A stretch of 64,000 bases of DNA, from NCBI RefSeq assembly GCF_000308775.1, contig NZ_BAGJ01000071.1, positions 1-64,000 on the forward strand, written 5' to 3'. A model generated the notes under the pieces. The model searched no databases, was not told the origin of the DNA, and saw only the letters and a program-made list of their open reading frames with translations. Below are positions 34,144 to 45,749 of this stretch, in pieces (position 1 is the first letter of the stretch; every line of letters starts with the position of its first letter). This DNA comes from Nocardia testacea NBRC 100365. Its GTDB lineage: Bacteria; Actinomycetota; Actinomycetes; Mycobacteriales; Mycobacteriaceae. The translations under genes were made by a program, and so were the position numbers.

Positions 34144-34620
34144 TCAGGCCTGGGTGGCCATCCATTCGTTCACGCGCCGCTCGGCCTCCTCGCGGGAGAC
34201 GTCCTCCACCCGGGTCATCACGACCCAGCGATGGCCGAACGGATCCTTCAGGGCGCCGTACCGGTCGCCGGTGACGAAGGTGGCCGGGTCTTCGGCCACC
34301 CGGGCGCCGTGCTCGCGGGCGCGGGCGATCACGCCGTCGACATCGGGGCAGTAGTGCACCAGCGAGGTGTGCACCCAGTCGCCGCTGGGCGCCAGCACAT
34401 TCTGGTCCGGGACCGGGAGCCCCAGCTGGATGGTGGAATCGCCGATCTTCAGTTCGGCGTGGGCGGGCTGACCGTCGGGCATATCGTTGCGCGAGATCAC
34501 CTCGGCGCCGAATACCGCGGTGTAGAAATCGATGGCGGCGTTGCCGTCGGAGACCGCGATGAACACGGTGATGGAGTGGTAGCCCTCGGGGATGGGATCG
34601 ACTGTTTCGCTCATGCCCAT
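34144..34620 (-). CDS. VOC (glyoxalase/PhnB-like) family protein
   Basis: A 158-residue protein of the vicinal oxygen chelate fold. SITVFIAVSDGNAAIDFYTAVFGAEVISRN is the first beta-alpha-beta module, and DPFGHRWVVMTRVEDV closes the second. The PhnB-type pattern (ELKIGDSTIQLG and SGDWVHTSLVHYCPDVD) suggests a small-molecule binding or metal-dependent enzyme of unknown substrate. ATG 34620 is used; ATG 34614 two codons later is equally possible, and the ribosome binding site is weak. It is convergent with uvrB (29 bases between stops). Confidence 0.82.
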   Translation of the reverse strand: MGMSETVDPIPEGYHSITVFIAVSDGNAAIDFYTAVFGAEVISRNDMPDGQPAHAELKIGDSTIQLGLPVPDQNVLAPSGDWVHTSLVHYCPDVDGVIARAREHGARVAEDPATFVTGDRYGALKDPFGHRWVVMTRVEDVSREEAERRVNEWMATQA

Positions 34621-35021
34621 GACTCTGCCGGGCCGGAGTCGTGGATTCTTGTAAGAAAGCGACAGCTCACGATGGCACTGCCCGGGCCCACCGGTACACC
34701 CGCGCAGTGCCGTCGGGTGGGCGGCGCTCGTCCTCCTTTCCCGGTCGCTCGCGCCGGGTGGCGCCCGTGGAGCGGAGCCGGGCACGAGATGCCACGCCCG
34801 GCCACCCCGTACGAGGTGGCGGGCCGGTGCCGATGCACTCCTGGCTCGGTCCCGCCCGATTCGGCCGCCGCGGGTACGGGTAGCCGCCCGCTCCCGTCGA
34901 CCGGGGGCGCCGCCGGGCCGGCCGGCATCGGGGCGCGAGGTCGCGACCGGCCGGCGGTCGCCTTCCGGCCGCCGGAAACCGGTGCCGACACCTCCAGGTC
35001 CGGGTAGGGAAGGCCGAGCCC
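34621..35021. other. 401-base intergenic region
   Basis: No gene is supported. The first ~50 bases are relatively A/T-rich (TGGATTCTTGTAAGAAAGCG) and probably hold the minus-strand promoter of the VOC gene. The rest is G+C-rich with many short inverted repeats but no defined element. Confidence 0.45.
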
Positions 35022-35900
35022 GTGACCGACGCCCGGATACCGGCGACCGAAGTACCTTCTCCCGGCGACCGCAAGGCGATCCTGCACCCGCACGAGCAGG
35101 AGCGGTACCGCACGCTGAACCGCCTGCCGGCGGGCGCCGCGGTATCGGACTATGTGGACTGGTACTGGTCGGTGCGCTGGGATCTGCGTGGCCGGGCGCC
35201 CTACTACGCGGAGGTGCTGCCGTATCCGTGCGTCCACATCACCTTCGAACGGGACGGCGAATGCCGCGGTGGTTTCGTCAACGGCGTCTGCACGAAGAAG
35301 TACGTGCGTGAACTGATCGGCCGGGGGGAGACCTTCGGTGTCCGGTTCCGGCCCGGCGGCTTCGGGGCGTTCACCGGACTCGACGTCGGCGCGTTCCGGG
35401 ATCGTGCGGTACCGCTGGACGAGGCGCTGCCCGATACCGGTGACCTCGTCGACCGGGTGCTGGCCGAACCCGGCGATCCCGGCCGCCGCCGCCTGGTCGA
35501 GGAATATCTGGGCACCCGCGCGCGCCGGGACGACGCCAATTACCGGCTGGTGCTCACAATCGCCGCCGCGATGGCCGGTGATCCCGAACTGACCCGGGTC
35601 GACCAGGTCACCGAGCGATTCGGTGTGCCGGTGCGCACACTGCAGCGGCTGTTCCGCCGCTATATCGGTGCGGGACCGAAATGGGTGCTGCGGCGATATC
35701 GATTACAGGACGGCGCGGATCTCCTGGCCCGCGGTCGTATCGCGGATCTCGCGGCGCTGGCGGCCGAACTCGGTTATTTCGATCAAGCGCATTTCACCCG
35801 TGAGTTCACGGCGGAAGTCGGAATGGCTCCGCTGGAATATGCCAAGAATTCGTTACGCTCGCGCGATGAGGTGACCTCCAAGGTCCTCCCGGCCTCATAA
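35022..35900 (+). CDS. AraC family transcriptional regulator with DUF6597-like N-terminal domain
   Basis: A 292-residue regulator. The N-terminal ~180 residues (YRTLNRLPAGAAVSDYVDWY, LPYPCVHITFERDG, FGVRFRPGGFGAFTG) match the cupin-like sensor part common in actinobacterial AraC proteins. The C-terminal ~100 residues carry two helix-turn-helix motifs (RVDQVTERFGVPVRTLQRLF and IADLAALAAELGYFDQAHFT) and the usual end FTAEVGMAPLEYAK. GTG 35022 has GGGAAGG upstream. The target is unknown; the downstream DoxX gene is on the same strand 57 bases later and may be regulated or co-transcribed. Confidence 0.9.
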   Translation: MTDARIPATEVPSPGDRKAILHPHEQERYRTLNRLPAGAAVSDYVDWYWSVRWDLRGRAPYYAEVLPYPCVHITFERDGECRGGFVNGVCTKKYVRELIGRGETFGVRFRPGGFGAFTGLDVGAFRDRAVPLDEALPDTGDLVDRVLAEPGDPGRRRLVEEYLGTRARRDDANYRLVLTIAAAMAGDPELTRVDQVTERFGVPVRTLQRLFRRYIGAGPKWVLRRYRLQDGADLLARGRIADLAALAAELGYFDQAHFTREFTAEVGMAPLEYAKNSLRSRDEVTSKVLPAS

Positions 35901-35957
35901 TCGTCAGAGCGAATCTCGGGCGAAGCGGTACCGTCGGCGACTGATGAGGAGCTGTAC

Positions 35958-36371
35958 ATGGATGTCGTGGTGTTGATCGGCCGCGTGATGTTCGTCATTC
36001 TCTTCCTGAGTTCGGCGCTGGGACATTTCACCCAGACCAAGGCCATGGCGGGCTATGCGCGGGCCAAGGGGGTGCCGGTGCCGGAGCTGGCGGTACAGGG
36101 GTCCGGGCTGCTCATGCTGCTGGGCAGTATCAGCATCCTGTTCGGGATCTGGGCCGACCTGGGCGCCCTGCTGCTGTTGATCATGCTGGTACCCACCATG
36201 ATCATGATGCACGCCTTCTGGAAGGAAACCGAGGCCGAGGCCACCCAGGCCGAGACGATCCAGTTCAACAAGGACCTCGCACTCGCCGGGGCCTGCCTGA
36301 TGCTGTTCGCGTTTTTCGCGCACACCGAGGAATTGGGTCTGACGATTACCGGTCCGCTGTTCTCCCTCTGA
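35958..36371 (+). CDS. DoxX family membrane protein
   Basis: A 137-residue integral membrane protein with four hydrophobic helices. It begins MDVVVLIGRVMFVILFLSSALGHF-like residues, the common DoxX start. GSGLLMLLGSISILFGIWADLGALLLLIML is the second and third span, and LALAGACLMLFAFFAH the last. DoxX proteins are small quinone- or redox-linked membrane proteins of poorly known function; in mycobacteria a member forms a complex with SodA and SseA, but those partners are not here. The ATG at 35958 has GAGGAGC eight bases upstream. It follows the AraC gene. Confidence 0.85.
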   Translation: MDVVVLIGRVMFVILFLSSALGHFTQTKAMAGYARAKGVPVPELAVQGSGLLMLLGSISILFGIWADLGALLLLIMLVPTMIMMHAFWKETEAEATQAETIQFNKDLALAGACLMLFAFFAHTEELGLTITGPLFSL

Positions 36372-36695
36372 CCGCACCGAAATGGCACTGCCGGTTCCGA
36401 CGGGCACCGGCACTGTGAGGAAAGTCCTACGGCGCCAACGGCGTTCGTATTGCTTGTGACCCCTCACAGGTTTGGCCGGGCCGGTGGGGAAAGTGCCAGG
36501 TAGACGCGGCGTGCCTCGTGGGCCCGTGTGGAAATGTGAAACGGCACCGTAGTCGAACACCGCTGTGATGTACAACGAATCCGGATATTCCGGCCGGTGT
36601 TCCGGCTATGGTCTACGCAGTCGCTGCGCCGTCGCCCGACTTTCCACGAGCAAGCGGCGCAGCCGCGTTTATACCCCGCACAGTTGGAGGAGAGA
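36372..36695. promoter_or_regulatory. Region upstream of the universal stress protein gene
   Basis: It holds a possible terminator for doxX (TGCCGGT 36390-36396 with ACCGGCA 36407-36413) and the inverted repeat TGTGA-CCCC-TCACA (36455-36468). The latter looks like a CRP-family half-site pair but with four rather than six central bases. No gene is seen. Confidence 0.4.
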
Positions 36696-37148
36696 ATGAC
36701 CGCCTACCGGACCATTGTCGTCGGTACCGACGGCTCGGACTCGTCGTACGTCGCCGTGGAAAAGGCCGCGTCACTGGCCGGCGCCGCGGGCTCGACGTTG
36801 ATCGTGGCCTGCGCCTACTACCCGACCGACGACCGTGACGTCGCCGCCGCGAGCGATATGCTCAAGGACGAGGCGTACCAGGTTCGTGGTTCGGCGCCCA
36901 CCAACGAGATCCTGCGCGTGGCCCGCGACAAGGCGGCTGCCGCCGGGGCCAAGGAGATCGTCGAGAAAGCCATTGTCGGCGAACCGGTCGAATCCCTGCT
37001 CGACCTGGTCAAAGAGACTCAGGCCGATCTGCTCGTGGTCGGTAACCGGGGCCTGAACACCCTGGCCGGTCGGCTGCTGGGCTCGGTGCCCTCCGATGTG
37101 GCGCGCAAATCGAAGTCCGATGTGCTGATCGTGCACACCGTGCGCTGA
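36696..37148 (+). CDS. Universal stress protein (Rv1636-like)
   Basis: A 150-residue single-domain USP. It starts with RTIVVGTDGSDSSYVAVEKA and carries the nucleotide loop GNRGLNTLAGRLLGS, the G-x2-G-x9-G-S pattern that binds ATP-like nucleotides. The mycobacterial orthologue in this genomic position (Rv1636) is known to bind cAMP with high affinity, so this protein may buffer or sense cAMP. ATG 36696 follows GGAGGAG. It lies between uvrB and uvrA in mycobacteria as here. A strong terminator ends the gene. Confidence 0.93.
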   Translation: MTAYRTIVVGTDGSDSSYVAVEKAASLAGAAGSTLIVACAYYPTDDRDVAAASDMLKDEAYQVRGSAPTNEILRVARDKAAAAGAKEIVEKAIVGEPVESLLDLVKETQADLLVVGNRGLNTLAGRLLGSVPSDVARKSKSDVLIVHTVR

Positions 37149-37164
37149 TACCGCGATCGCGGAC

Positions 37165-37206
37165 CGCCCGCCCCGCCCGGATCACGTCTTCCGGGCGGGG
37201 CGGGCG
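37165..37206. terminator. Bidirectional terminator between the USP gene and helD
   Basis: A perfect 17-bp stem (37165-37181 with 37190-37206; arm CGCCCGCCCCGCCCGGA) closes an 8-base loop between convergent stop codons. Confidence 0.87.
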
Positions 37207-37219
37207 CGTTCCGCCGGCC

Positions 37220-39550
37220 TCACTCGGCCAGCCGGTGCAATTCCGAGGGGAGATCGCCGCTGTGCACGACGGTGAGCCGCTGGGTGGCCCGGGTGATGGC
37301 GACGTACAGATCGTTACGGCCCCGCGGTGATTCGGCGATCACCGCACCCGGTTCCACCAGGTACACCGCATCGAACTCCAGACCTTTCGCTTCGGTCACC
37401 GTCAGCACCCGCACGTATTCGCTTGCCAGCCCGGATAATTCGCCGACCAGAGCGGCCGGGGTCAGCACCGCGGCGGTGCCCGGGCCCTGCTCCGCGGCGA
37501 GCAGACCGGACAGTTCCGCCGGCAGTCGCGCCGCCGCTACCCGGTGCGCCCGCGGCGGCACGCCCGAATCGCGGACCGAGCGCGGTACCTCGGCGGTGGG
37601 GTCGATCGTGGCCAGCACGTCCGCCGCCACCGCCATGATCTCCGACGGGGTCCGGTAGTTGACGGTGAGCTCGGTGCGTTTCCACCGTTTGGCCACATAC
37701 GGTTCCAGCATGTCCGCCCAGGAGCTCGCGCCCGCCGGATCGCCGGTCTGCGCGATATCGCCGACCACGGTGATCCAGCGATTCGGGATCCGGCGCATCA
37801 CCATGCGCCAGGCCATCTCCGACAGTTCCTGCGCCTCGTCCACGATCACGTGGCCGTAGGTCCAGGTGCGATCGCCCGCGGCGCGTTCGGCGGTGGTCTG
37901 GCGGTTGCGCACCTGCTGGCGTTCGGCCAGCTGGCTCGCGTCGATGAGGTCGTAGGCCATCAGGATCTCCGGGTCGAGCTCGTCCTCGAGATCCTGCGGG
38001 GCCGATCCGGTCAGGATGTCCAGTGCGTCCTGCGCCTCGGCGAGCTGGGCGCGCCAGCGCCGGCGGGCACGTTCGCGTTCCTCGGCGTCGTCGGTGCCCA
38101 GGAGTTCGGCGAGTTCGTCCAGCAGCGGGGCGTCGGCGGCACTGAACTCGCCGGTACCGGTGCGCAGTAGTTCGGCGCGGTCGGCCGGATCGAGCACCTT
38201 GCCGGCGGCGCGTTCGAGCCGATCCGCGTCGGCGAACAGGTCGCCCAGCACCTGCTGCGGAGTGAGCATCGGCCACAACTCGGCCAGCACCCGCTGGATC
38301 TTCGGGTCGGCGCGCAGCTCGTCGCTGATCTCGGACAGATCCGCCGCGCTGAGCAGACTGCGGCCGTTACCGGCCGGGTCGGCACCCATGGTCTGCGCGA
38401 GCTGATCGGTGAGCGCTTCGATCACCATCGACGCGAAAATGGGCCGGGCGAGGTTGTGCGGTCGACGTGACGAGCGGGCCCGGCCGCGGGCCCGGGTGAC
38501 GATCTTGCGGTCCAGGGTCACCGGATAGCCGTCGAAACTCAGGGTGATCGGCTCACCCGGCACCTGCTGGCGGTCGCGTACGGCGTTCTTCAGGATGTCC
38601 AGCACACTCGTCGAACCCTTCAACTGCCCGGCGCGCAGGGAGTCGGTGAGCGTGGCCTTCACTCCCGGGTACAGATCGCCGATGGTGGACAGCAGCACCC
38701 CGGTCTCACCGAGCGACGGCAGCACCTGGCCGATGTAGTCCAGGAAGGTGGCGTTGGGGCCGATGATGAGTACGCCGCTCTTGGCGAGTTGCTGGCGATA
38801 GGTGTACAGGAGATAGGCGGCGCGGTGCAGGGCCACCGCGGTCTTACCGGTGCCCGGGCCACCCTGCACCACGAGCACGCTCTTGTGTTCGGCGCGGATG
38901 ATCGCGTCCTGTTCGCTCTGGATCGTCTCCACGATGTCGGCCATCTGGCCGGTGCGGGCGGCGTTCAGCGCGGCCAGCAGGGCGCTCTCGCTACCGACGC
39001 CACCGTCGGAGGTGGTGACCCCGGCCCGGTGCGCGGCTTCGAGATCGAGGTATTCGTCGTTGACCGCGGTCACCCGGCGGTTGCGGGAGCGGATGTGGCG
39101 GCGCCGCAGCACCCCGTCCGGTGCCGCGGTGGTGGCCAGATAGAACGGCCGGGCCAGCGGAGCCCGCCAATCGAGCAGCAGGGGTTCGTAGTCGTTGTCC
39201 TCGTCGAGGATCCCCAGCCGGCCGATATAGCGCTGTTCCGGATCGCTGTCCGCGGTGGCGAGATCGATGCGGCCGAAACACAGGCCGTGCTCGGCGGCAT
39301 CGTATTTGGCCAGGTCCTCGGTGTAGAGCTGGGTGAACGACTCGCGTTCGGTGCGGGCCTGCGGGGTGCCGCCGGTCTCCAGCAGGACGGTGCGCAGCCG
39401 ATTGTCGGCGTAGGCGCGCATGCCGTCGAGCCGCTCGTACAGCACCGACAGGTACGCCTGTTCGTGGTCGAGGTCCCGCGTCGCCGTGTCCGGAGACGCC
39501 ACCTCGGGCGCCGGTTCGGTGGGGCGTTCCTCGGTGCGGTTGTCGGGCAA
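37220..39550 (-). CDS. helD: HelD-type UvrD/Rep-like ATPase, RNA polymerase recycling factor
   Basis: A 776-residue superfamily 1 ATPase. The N-terminal ~200 residues form the HelD-type arm (LDHEQAYLSVLYERLDGMR, then GRLGILDEDNDYEPLLLDWR). Walker A is VVQGGPGTGKTAVALHRAA. Walker B and motif III are in HVIVDEAQELSEMAWRM and TVVGDIAQTGDP. The C-terminal motifs are VNYRTPSEIM, VTEAKGLEFDAVYLVEP and NDLYVAITRATQRL. Actinobacterial HelD removes stalled RNA polymerase from DNA and relatives can displace rifampicin. The start is TTG 39550, seven bases after AAGGAG; GTG 39568 and GTG 39613 lack such a site. It is a single gene, convergent with the USP gene. Confidence 0.88.
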   Translation of the reverse strand: MPDNRTEERPTEPAPEVASPDTATRDLDHEQAYLSVLYERLDGMRAYADNRLRTVLLETGGTPQARTERESFTQLYTEDLAKYDAAEHGLCFGRIDLATADSDPEQRYIGRLGILDEDNDYEPLLLDWRAPLARPFYLATTAAPDGVLRRRHIRSRNRRVTAVNDEYLDLEAAHRAGVTTSDGGVGSESALLAALNAARTGQMADIVETIQSEQDAIIRAEHKSVLVVQGGPGTGKTAVALHRAAYLLYTYRQQLAKSGVLIIGPNATFLDYIGQVLPSLGETGVLLSTIGDLYPGVKATLTDSLRAGQLKGSTSVLDILKNAVRDRQQVPGEPITLSFDGYPVTLDRKIVTRARGRARSSRRPHNLARPIFASMVIEALTDQLAQTMGADPAGNGRSLLSAADLSEISDELRADPKIQRVLAELWPMLTPQQVLGDLFADADRLERAAGKVLDPADRAELLRTGTGEFSAADAPLLDELAELLGTDDAEERERARRRWRAQLAEAQDALDILTGSAPQDLEDELDPEILMAYDLIDASQLAERQQVRNRQTTAERAAGDRTWTYGHVIVDEAQELSEMAWRMVMRRIPNRWITVVGDIAQTGDPAGASSWADMLEPYVAKRWKRTELTVNYRTPSEIMAVAADVLATIDPTAEVPRSVRDSGVPPRAHRVAAARLPAELSGLLAAEQGPGTAAVLTPAALVGELSGLASEYVRVLTVTEAKGLEFDAVYLVEPGAVIAESPRGRNDLYVAITRATQRLTVVHSGDLPSELHRLAE

Positions 39551-39676
39551 GTTCTGACTCCTTCTCACCCACGGCGGGACGGGCTCGGCGGGGCACGGCG
39601 GGATGGCGTGCACAGAGTTGTCGAGTCTACTGCGGGTTCGTATCGGATGTTGTTCGCGCAGGTCACACCGGTGCGA

Positions 39677-41020
39677 TCACGAGACGTGCGAATTGTCGCC
39701 GCGTATGCCGCGGCCGCGCGTGCCATCGCGCCGGCTCGGCGACTTGGCCTCGTACATGGCCACATCGGCATCGTGCAGAACCGCTTCCGGGGTGCGCGGA
39801 TCGCCCGGCTCCAGGGTGGTCACCCCGATGGACGCGTTCACCGCGATCCGATGCCCCCGCGCGACGATCGGTTCGGCCATGGCCGCGCGCAATCGCCGGA
39901 CCAGCGGCTCGAGCTCCTCGTCGCCGGGCCGCCCGGACAGCAGTACCAAGAATTCGTCACCGCCGAGCCGGCCCACCAGATCCTCGCTGCGCAGCGCGCG
40001 CTGTAGTCGATGCGCGACGATTCGCAACACCGTGTCGCCGATGGCGTGGCCCATGGTGTCGTTGATCGATTTGAAGCCGTCGAGGTCGATGAACATCACC
40101 GTGGACACCTGATGCGTACCGCTGGCCGCGAGCGCTCCGGACAGCTGGGACAGGATCAGCGACCGGTTGGCCAGCCCGGTGAGCGGATCGTGGGTGGCCT
40201 GGTATTCGAGCTGCCGGCGGCTGGCCAGATATTCGGTGATATCGGCGAACGAGCACACCGCGGCGGTGCCCTTCTCGTCGGGATTGAGCAGCCGGCTCGA
40301 TACCGCGAGCCAGCGGCGCTGACCGTCGGGGCGGACGACCGCGAACACGTACGCGGTGACGGTTTCGCCGGTGGCCAGGGTGCGCGCCACCGGATGCTGC
40401 TCCTTGGGCATCGACCTGCCGTTCGAGTCCAGCAGTTCCAAGGGGAGCGCGGTGATATTGGAGCCCACCAGCGGTATCCGGTCGTCGATGCCGAAGATCC
40501 GGCGGGTGGCGGGGTTGGCCGAGGCGATGGTGCCGTCCCGGTAGATGACCGCCACCCCTTCCTCCAGCTGGGAGACCACCGTGGTGAAGTGCTGCTCGGC
40601 CCGTCGCTGGGCGCGTTCGGCCGCTTTCTGGGCGGTCAGATCGTGGATGACCACCTGGTAGGCGAGGCGATCGTGCCAGGCGGTGAGTACCGAGACTGTC
40701 TCCACCGGGACCTCGCGGCCGTCCAGTGCCAGGAGAACCATCTCGGTGGGCTCGGAGGCGTTACCCGTGGCGGTCAGGCCGGCGATCCGCTCGTACATGG
40801 GCTGGCGGAAATCGGGGTGGACGAAGCGCGCGATGTGCTGCCCGAGGACCTCGGCGAGGTTCTTGGCGCCCATGATGCGCAGGGCCGCCGGATTGGCGTA
40901 GACGACGATGCCGCGTTCGTGGACACAGATGCCGTCGGGGGAGTGCTCGACCAGGGAGCGGTACCGATGCGCGAGTTGCTCGGCGGCGGACGCCCTGCGC
41001 TCTCCCATACCAACCCCCAT
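39677..41020 (-). CDS. Diguanylate cyclase with two PAS domains
   Basis: A 447-residue cytoplasmic signalling protein. PAS 1 (residues ~15-130) contains RYRSLVEHSPDGICVHERG. PAS 2 (~145-265) contains VVSQLEEGVAVIYRDGTI. The GGDEF domain (~275-435) has DPLTGLANRSLI, FIDLDGFKSIND and the intact active site RLGGDEFLVLL, so it should make cyclic di-GMP from two GTP. RSED lies five residues before GGDEF and forms the product-inhibition I-site. No EAL domain follows and no membrane segment is seen. ATG 41020 is used; ATG 41008 is possible. It is divergent from a ketosynthase-like gene across an operator-like inverted repeat. Confidence 0.93.
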   Translation of the reverse strand: MGVGMGERRASAAEQLAHRYRSLVEHSPDGICVHERGIVVYANPAALRIMGAKNLAEVLGQHIARFVHPDFRQPMYERIAGLTATGNASEPTEMVLLALDGREVPVETVSVLTAWHDRLAYQVVIHDLTAQKAAERAQRRAEQHFTTVVSQLEEGVAVIYRDGTIASANPATRRIFGIDDRIPLVGSNITALPLELLDSNGRSMPKEQHPVARTLATGETVTAYVFAVVRPDGQRRWLAVSSRLLNPDEKGTAAVCSFADITEYLASRRQLEYQATHDPLTGLANRSLILSQLSGALAASGTHQVSTVMFIDLDGFKSINDTMGHAIGDTVLRIVAHRLQRALRSEDLVGRLGGDEFLVLLSGRPGDEELEPLVRRLRAAMAEPIVARGHRIAVNASIGVTTLEPGDPRTPEAVLHDADVAMYEAKSPSRRDGTRGRGIRGDNSHVS

Positions 41021-41092
41021 CGTCGGCGGACCCGGACATTCAAACACGGCACTACTCCGGTATCCACACGCATAAAATCGGACATAGTGGAC

Positions 41093-41110
41093 GTGATCTC
41101 GATTGATCAC
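41093..41110. promoter_or_regulatory. Inverted repeat in the GGDEF/ketosynthase divergent region
   Basis: GTGATC-TCGATT-GATCAC (6-base arms, 6-base spacer) lies in a locally A/T-rich stretch between the divergent starts at 41020 and 41164. It is a plausible operator for one or both genes. Confidence 0.45.
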
Positions 41111-41163
41111 GCCAAGACGTGTTCCCGGCGGTGCCGAGGGCGGGAACCGGCGAGGAGATTGTC

Positions 41164-42336
41164 ATGGCGGGGACCGGATTCAGCATCGATCTTATGTCGA
41201 TAGTCGGGATCGGTGCCGTCACCGGATACGGATGGGGTCGGGAAACATTGTGGGAGGGAGTGCTGAGCGGGCGCTCCGCGGCCCGGTTCGAACCCGGCTA
41301 CGGAATCGACCCCGCCACCGGGGGCTGGGCTGCCCTGGTGCCCGAGGGCGGCGATCCGGCGTACGGCACCCGGTACGGGCGCGCGGTATTCGCGGCGGTG
41401 GACGAGGCGGTGGCCGATGCCCGTGCCCGCGGCTGGGAACCCGGTCCCCGAGTCGGCCTGGTGCACGCGGCCGTGCTGGGCGATGTCCGGCACCACGCGG
41501 ACTTCTCCGGTCCCGCCGGCGCCGGGTTCCGCGGGCGGGACTTCCTGCGGCTGCTGCCGTCCACCCCGGCCTCGGTGGTGACCCAGGCGTTCGGGTTCAC
41601 CGGCCCGGTGATGGGAGTGTCGGCGGCGTGCAGTTCGGCCAATGTCGCGATATTGCAGGCGCGGCTGTGGCTGGCGGCCGGTCTGGCGGACGATGTGGTG
41701 TGCGTGGCCTCGGATCTGTCGGCCACCCCGGAGTTGGTGCGGCAGTTCGCGAAGCTGGGCGCCGCTGCGGTCGATGTCGAATCGCTGCAGGGCTGCCGGC
41801 CGTTCCAGGAGGGCAGCCGGGGATTCAGCGTGGGGGAGGCGGCGGTGGGGTTCGTCCTCGGTCGCGGCTCCGGCCGGGCCTACGCCCGCGTCCTCGGTGG
41901 TGCGATGAACAGTGAAGCCCACCATGTGGTTTCGGTGGAGCCGAGCCACGACCGGATCGTGGACTGTGTGCGGGGCGCCCTGTTCGACGCCGGTGTCGGC
42001 GCGTCCGATATCGGTTTCCTCAATGCGCACGGGACCGGTACCGCCCAGTGCGACCGGGCCGAACGCGATGTGCTCGCCCGTGTCTTCGACGACCGGCCCG
42101 CGGTGTACTCGATGAAGCCACTGGTCGGGCATTGCCAATCCGCGTCGGGTGCCGTGGAGCTCGCGGCCGCGGCGCTGGGTTACGAGCGCGGGATCGTGCC
42201 GGCACCGCCCGCGGTGGCGCGGGCGCATCCGCGGTTGCTGAACGGGCCGGCTCCGGCGGGTACGGAGTTGACCGCGAAGCTCTCGCTCGGGATGGGTGGG
42301 AACAATTCCATGGTGATTCTGGCCCCGGCCGCCTGA
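41164..42336 (+). CDS. Orphan beta-ketoacyl synthase-like enzyme (FabF/type II KS fold)
   Basis: A 390-residue thiolase-fold protein. It has VGIGAVTGYGWGRETLWEGV at the start. The nucleophile Cys is in GVSAACSSANVAIL, the first catalytic His in NAHGTGTAQCDRAE, and the second in KPLVGHCQSASGAVE. The Cys-His-His triad is complete, so decarboxylative condensation is possible. It is shorter and more divergent than FabF/KasA (the Lys before the last His is replaced by a Leu-Val context, KPLVGH). There is no acyl carrier protein, ketoreductase or chain-length factor nearby. ATG 41164 has GAGGAGA upstream. It could make a specialised lipid or be a ketosynthase with altered function. Confidence 0.85.
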   Translation: MAGTGFSIDLMSIVGIGAVTGYGWGRETLWEGVLSGRSAARFEPGYGIDPATGGWAALVPEGGDPAYGTRYGRAVFAAVDEAVADARARGWEPGPRVGLVHAAVLGDVRHHADFSGPAGAGFRGRDFLRLLPSTPASVVTQAFGFTGPVMGVSAACSSANVAILQARLWLAAGLADDVVCVASDLSATPELVRQFAKLGAAAVDVESLQGCRPFQEGSRGFSVGEAAVGFVLGRGSGRAYARVLGGAMNSEAHHVVSVEPSHDRIVDCVRGALFDAGVGASDIGFLNAHGTGTAQCDRAERDVLARVFDDRPAVYSMKPLVGHCQSASGAVELAAAALGYERGIVPAPPAVARAHPRLLNGPAPAGTELTAKLSLGMGGNNSMVILAPAA

Positions 42337-42725
42337 CGGTGGCGGCCGGGCGCCGGGGAGTGGCCGGTGCCACGCCCCCTGGACACACCGGGTTGGCCTA
42401 CTCTGGATTGGTGAGCCCGTCCGGCCGGCGCATGCCGCCGGTTGCCGGCGCCCGCCCCGAGATCCTGCCGGGGCGCCCCGAGCGAAGGTAGGCGCGGCAG
42501 TCGGGTCACGTCCCGTGAACTGCTCGGGTGCGGCCGTCCGGCGAAACTTGTCGGTGGCCGGTCCTACCATCACCGCGGGCCCGCCCTGTGGCCCGGGCCG
42601 GCGGCGACCGGCCGGGCGGATCGGGCCGTTCACCGCGCTGTTGCGGACACGGTGTGACCCCACACGGTGCGAACGGGCGCGGCGGCACTAGCGATGACGA
42701 ACGATGACGAGAAGGGACCGACCTG
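42337..42725. other. 389-base region upstream of uvrA without a supported gene
   Basis: The open frames here are short, Arg/Gly-rich and lack ribosome binding sites. TACTCT (42399-42404) eight to nine bases before a GTG at 42411 resembles a leaderless start, but the frame after it is short and unconvincing. No SOS box was recognised before uvrA. Confidence 0.4.

Positions 42726-45749
<3,024 letters not shown>

Noticed and set aside
36600-36695. DosR-type box before the universal stress gene
   Set aside because: AAAGTCC-like words exist further upstream (36420-36427), but the full palindromic box is not present.
42337-42725. TACTCT-spaced GTG at 42411 as a leaderless gene
   Set aside because: The frame that follows is short, low-complexity and ends without any recognisable protein feature.
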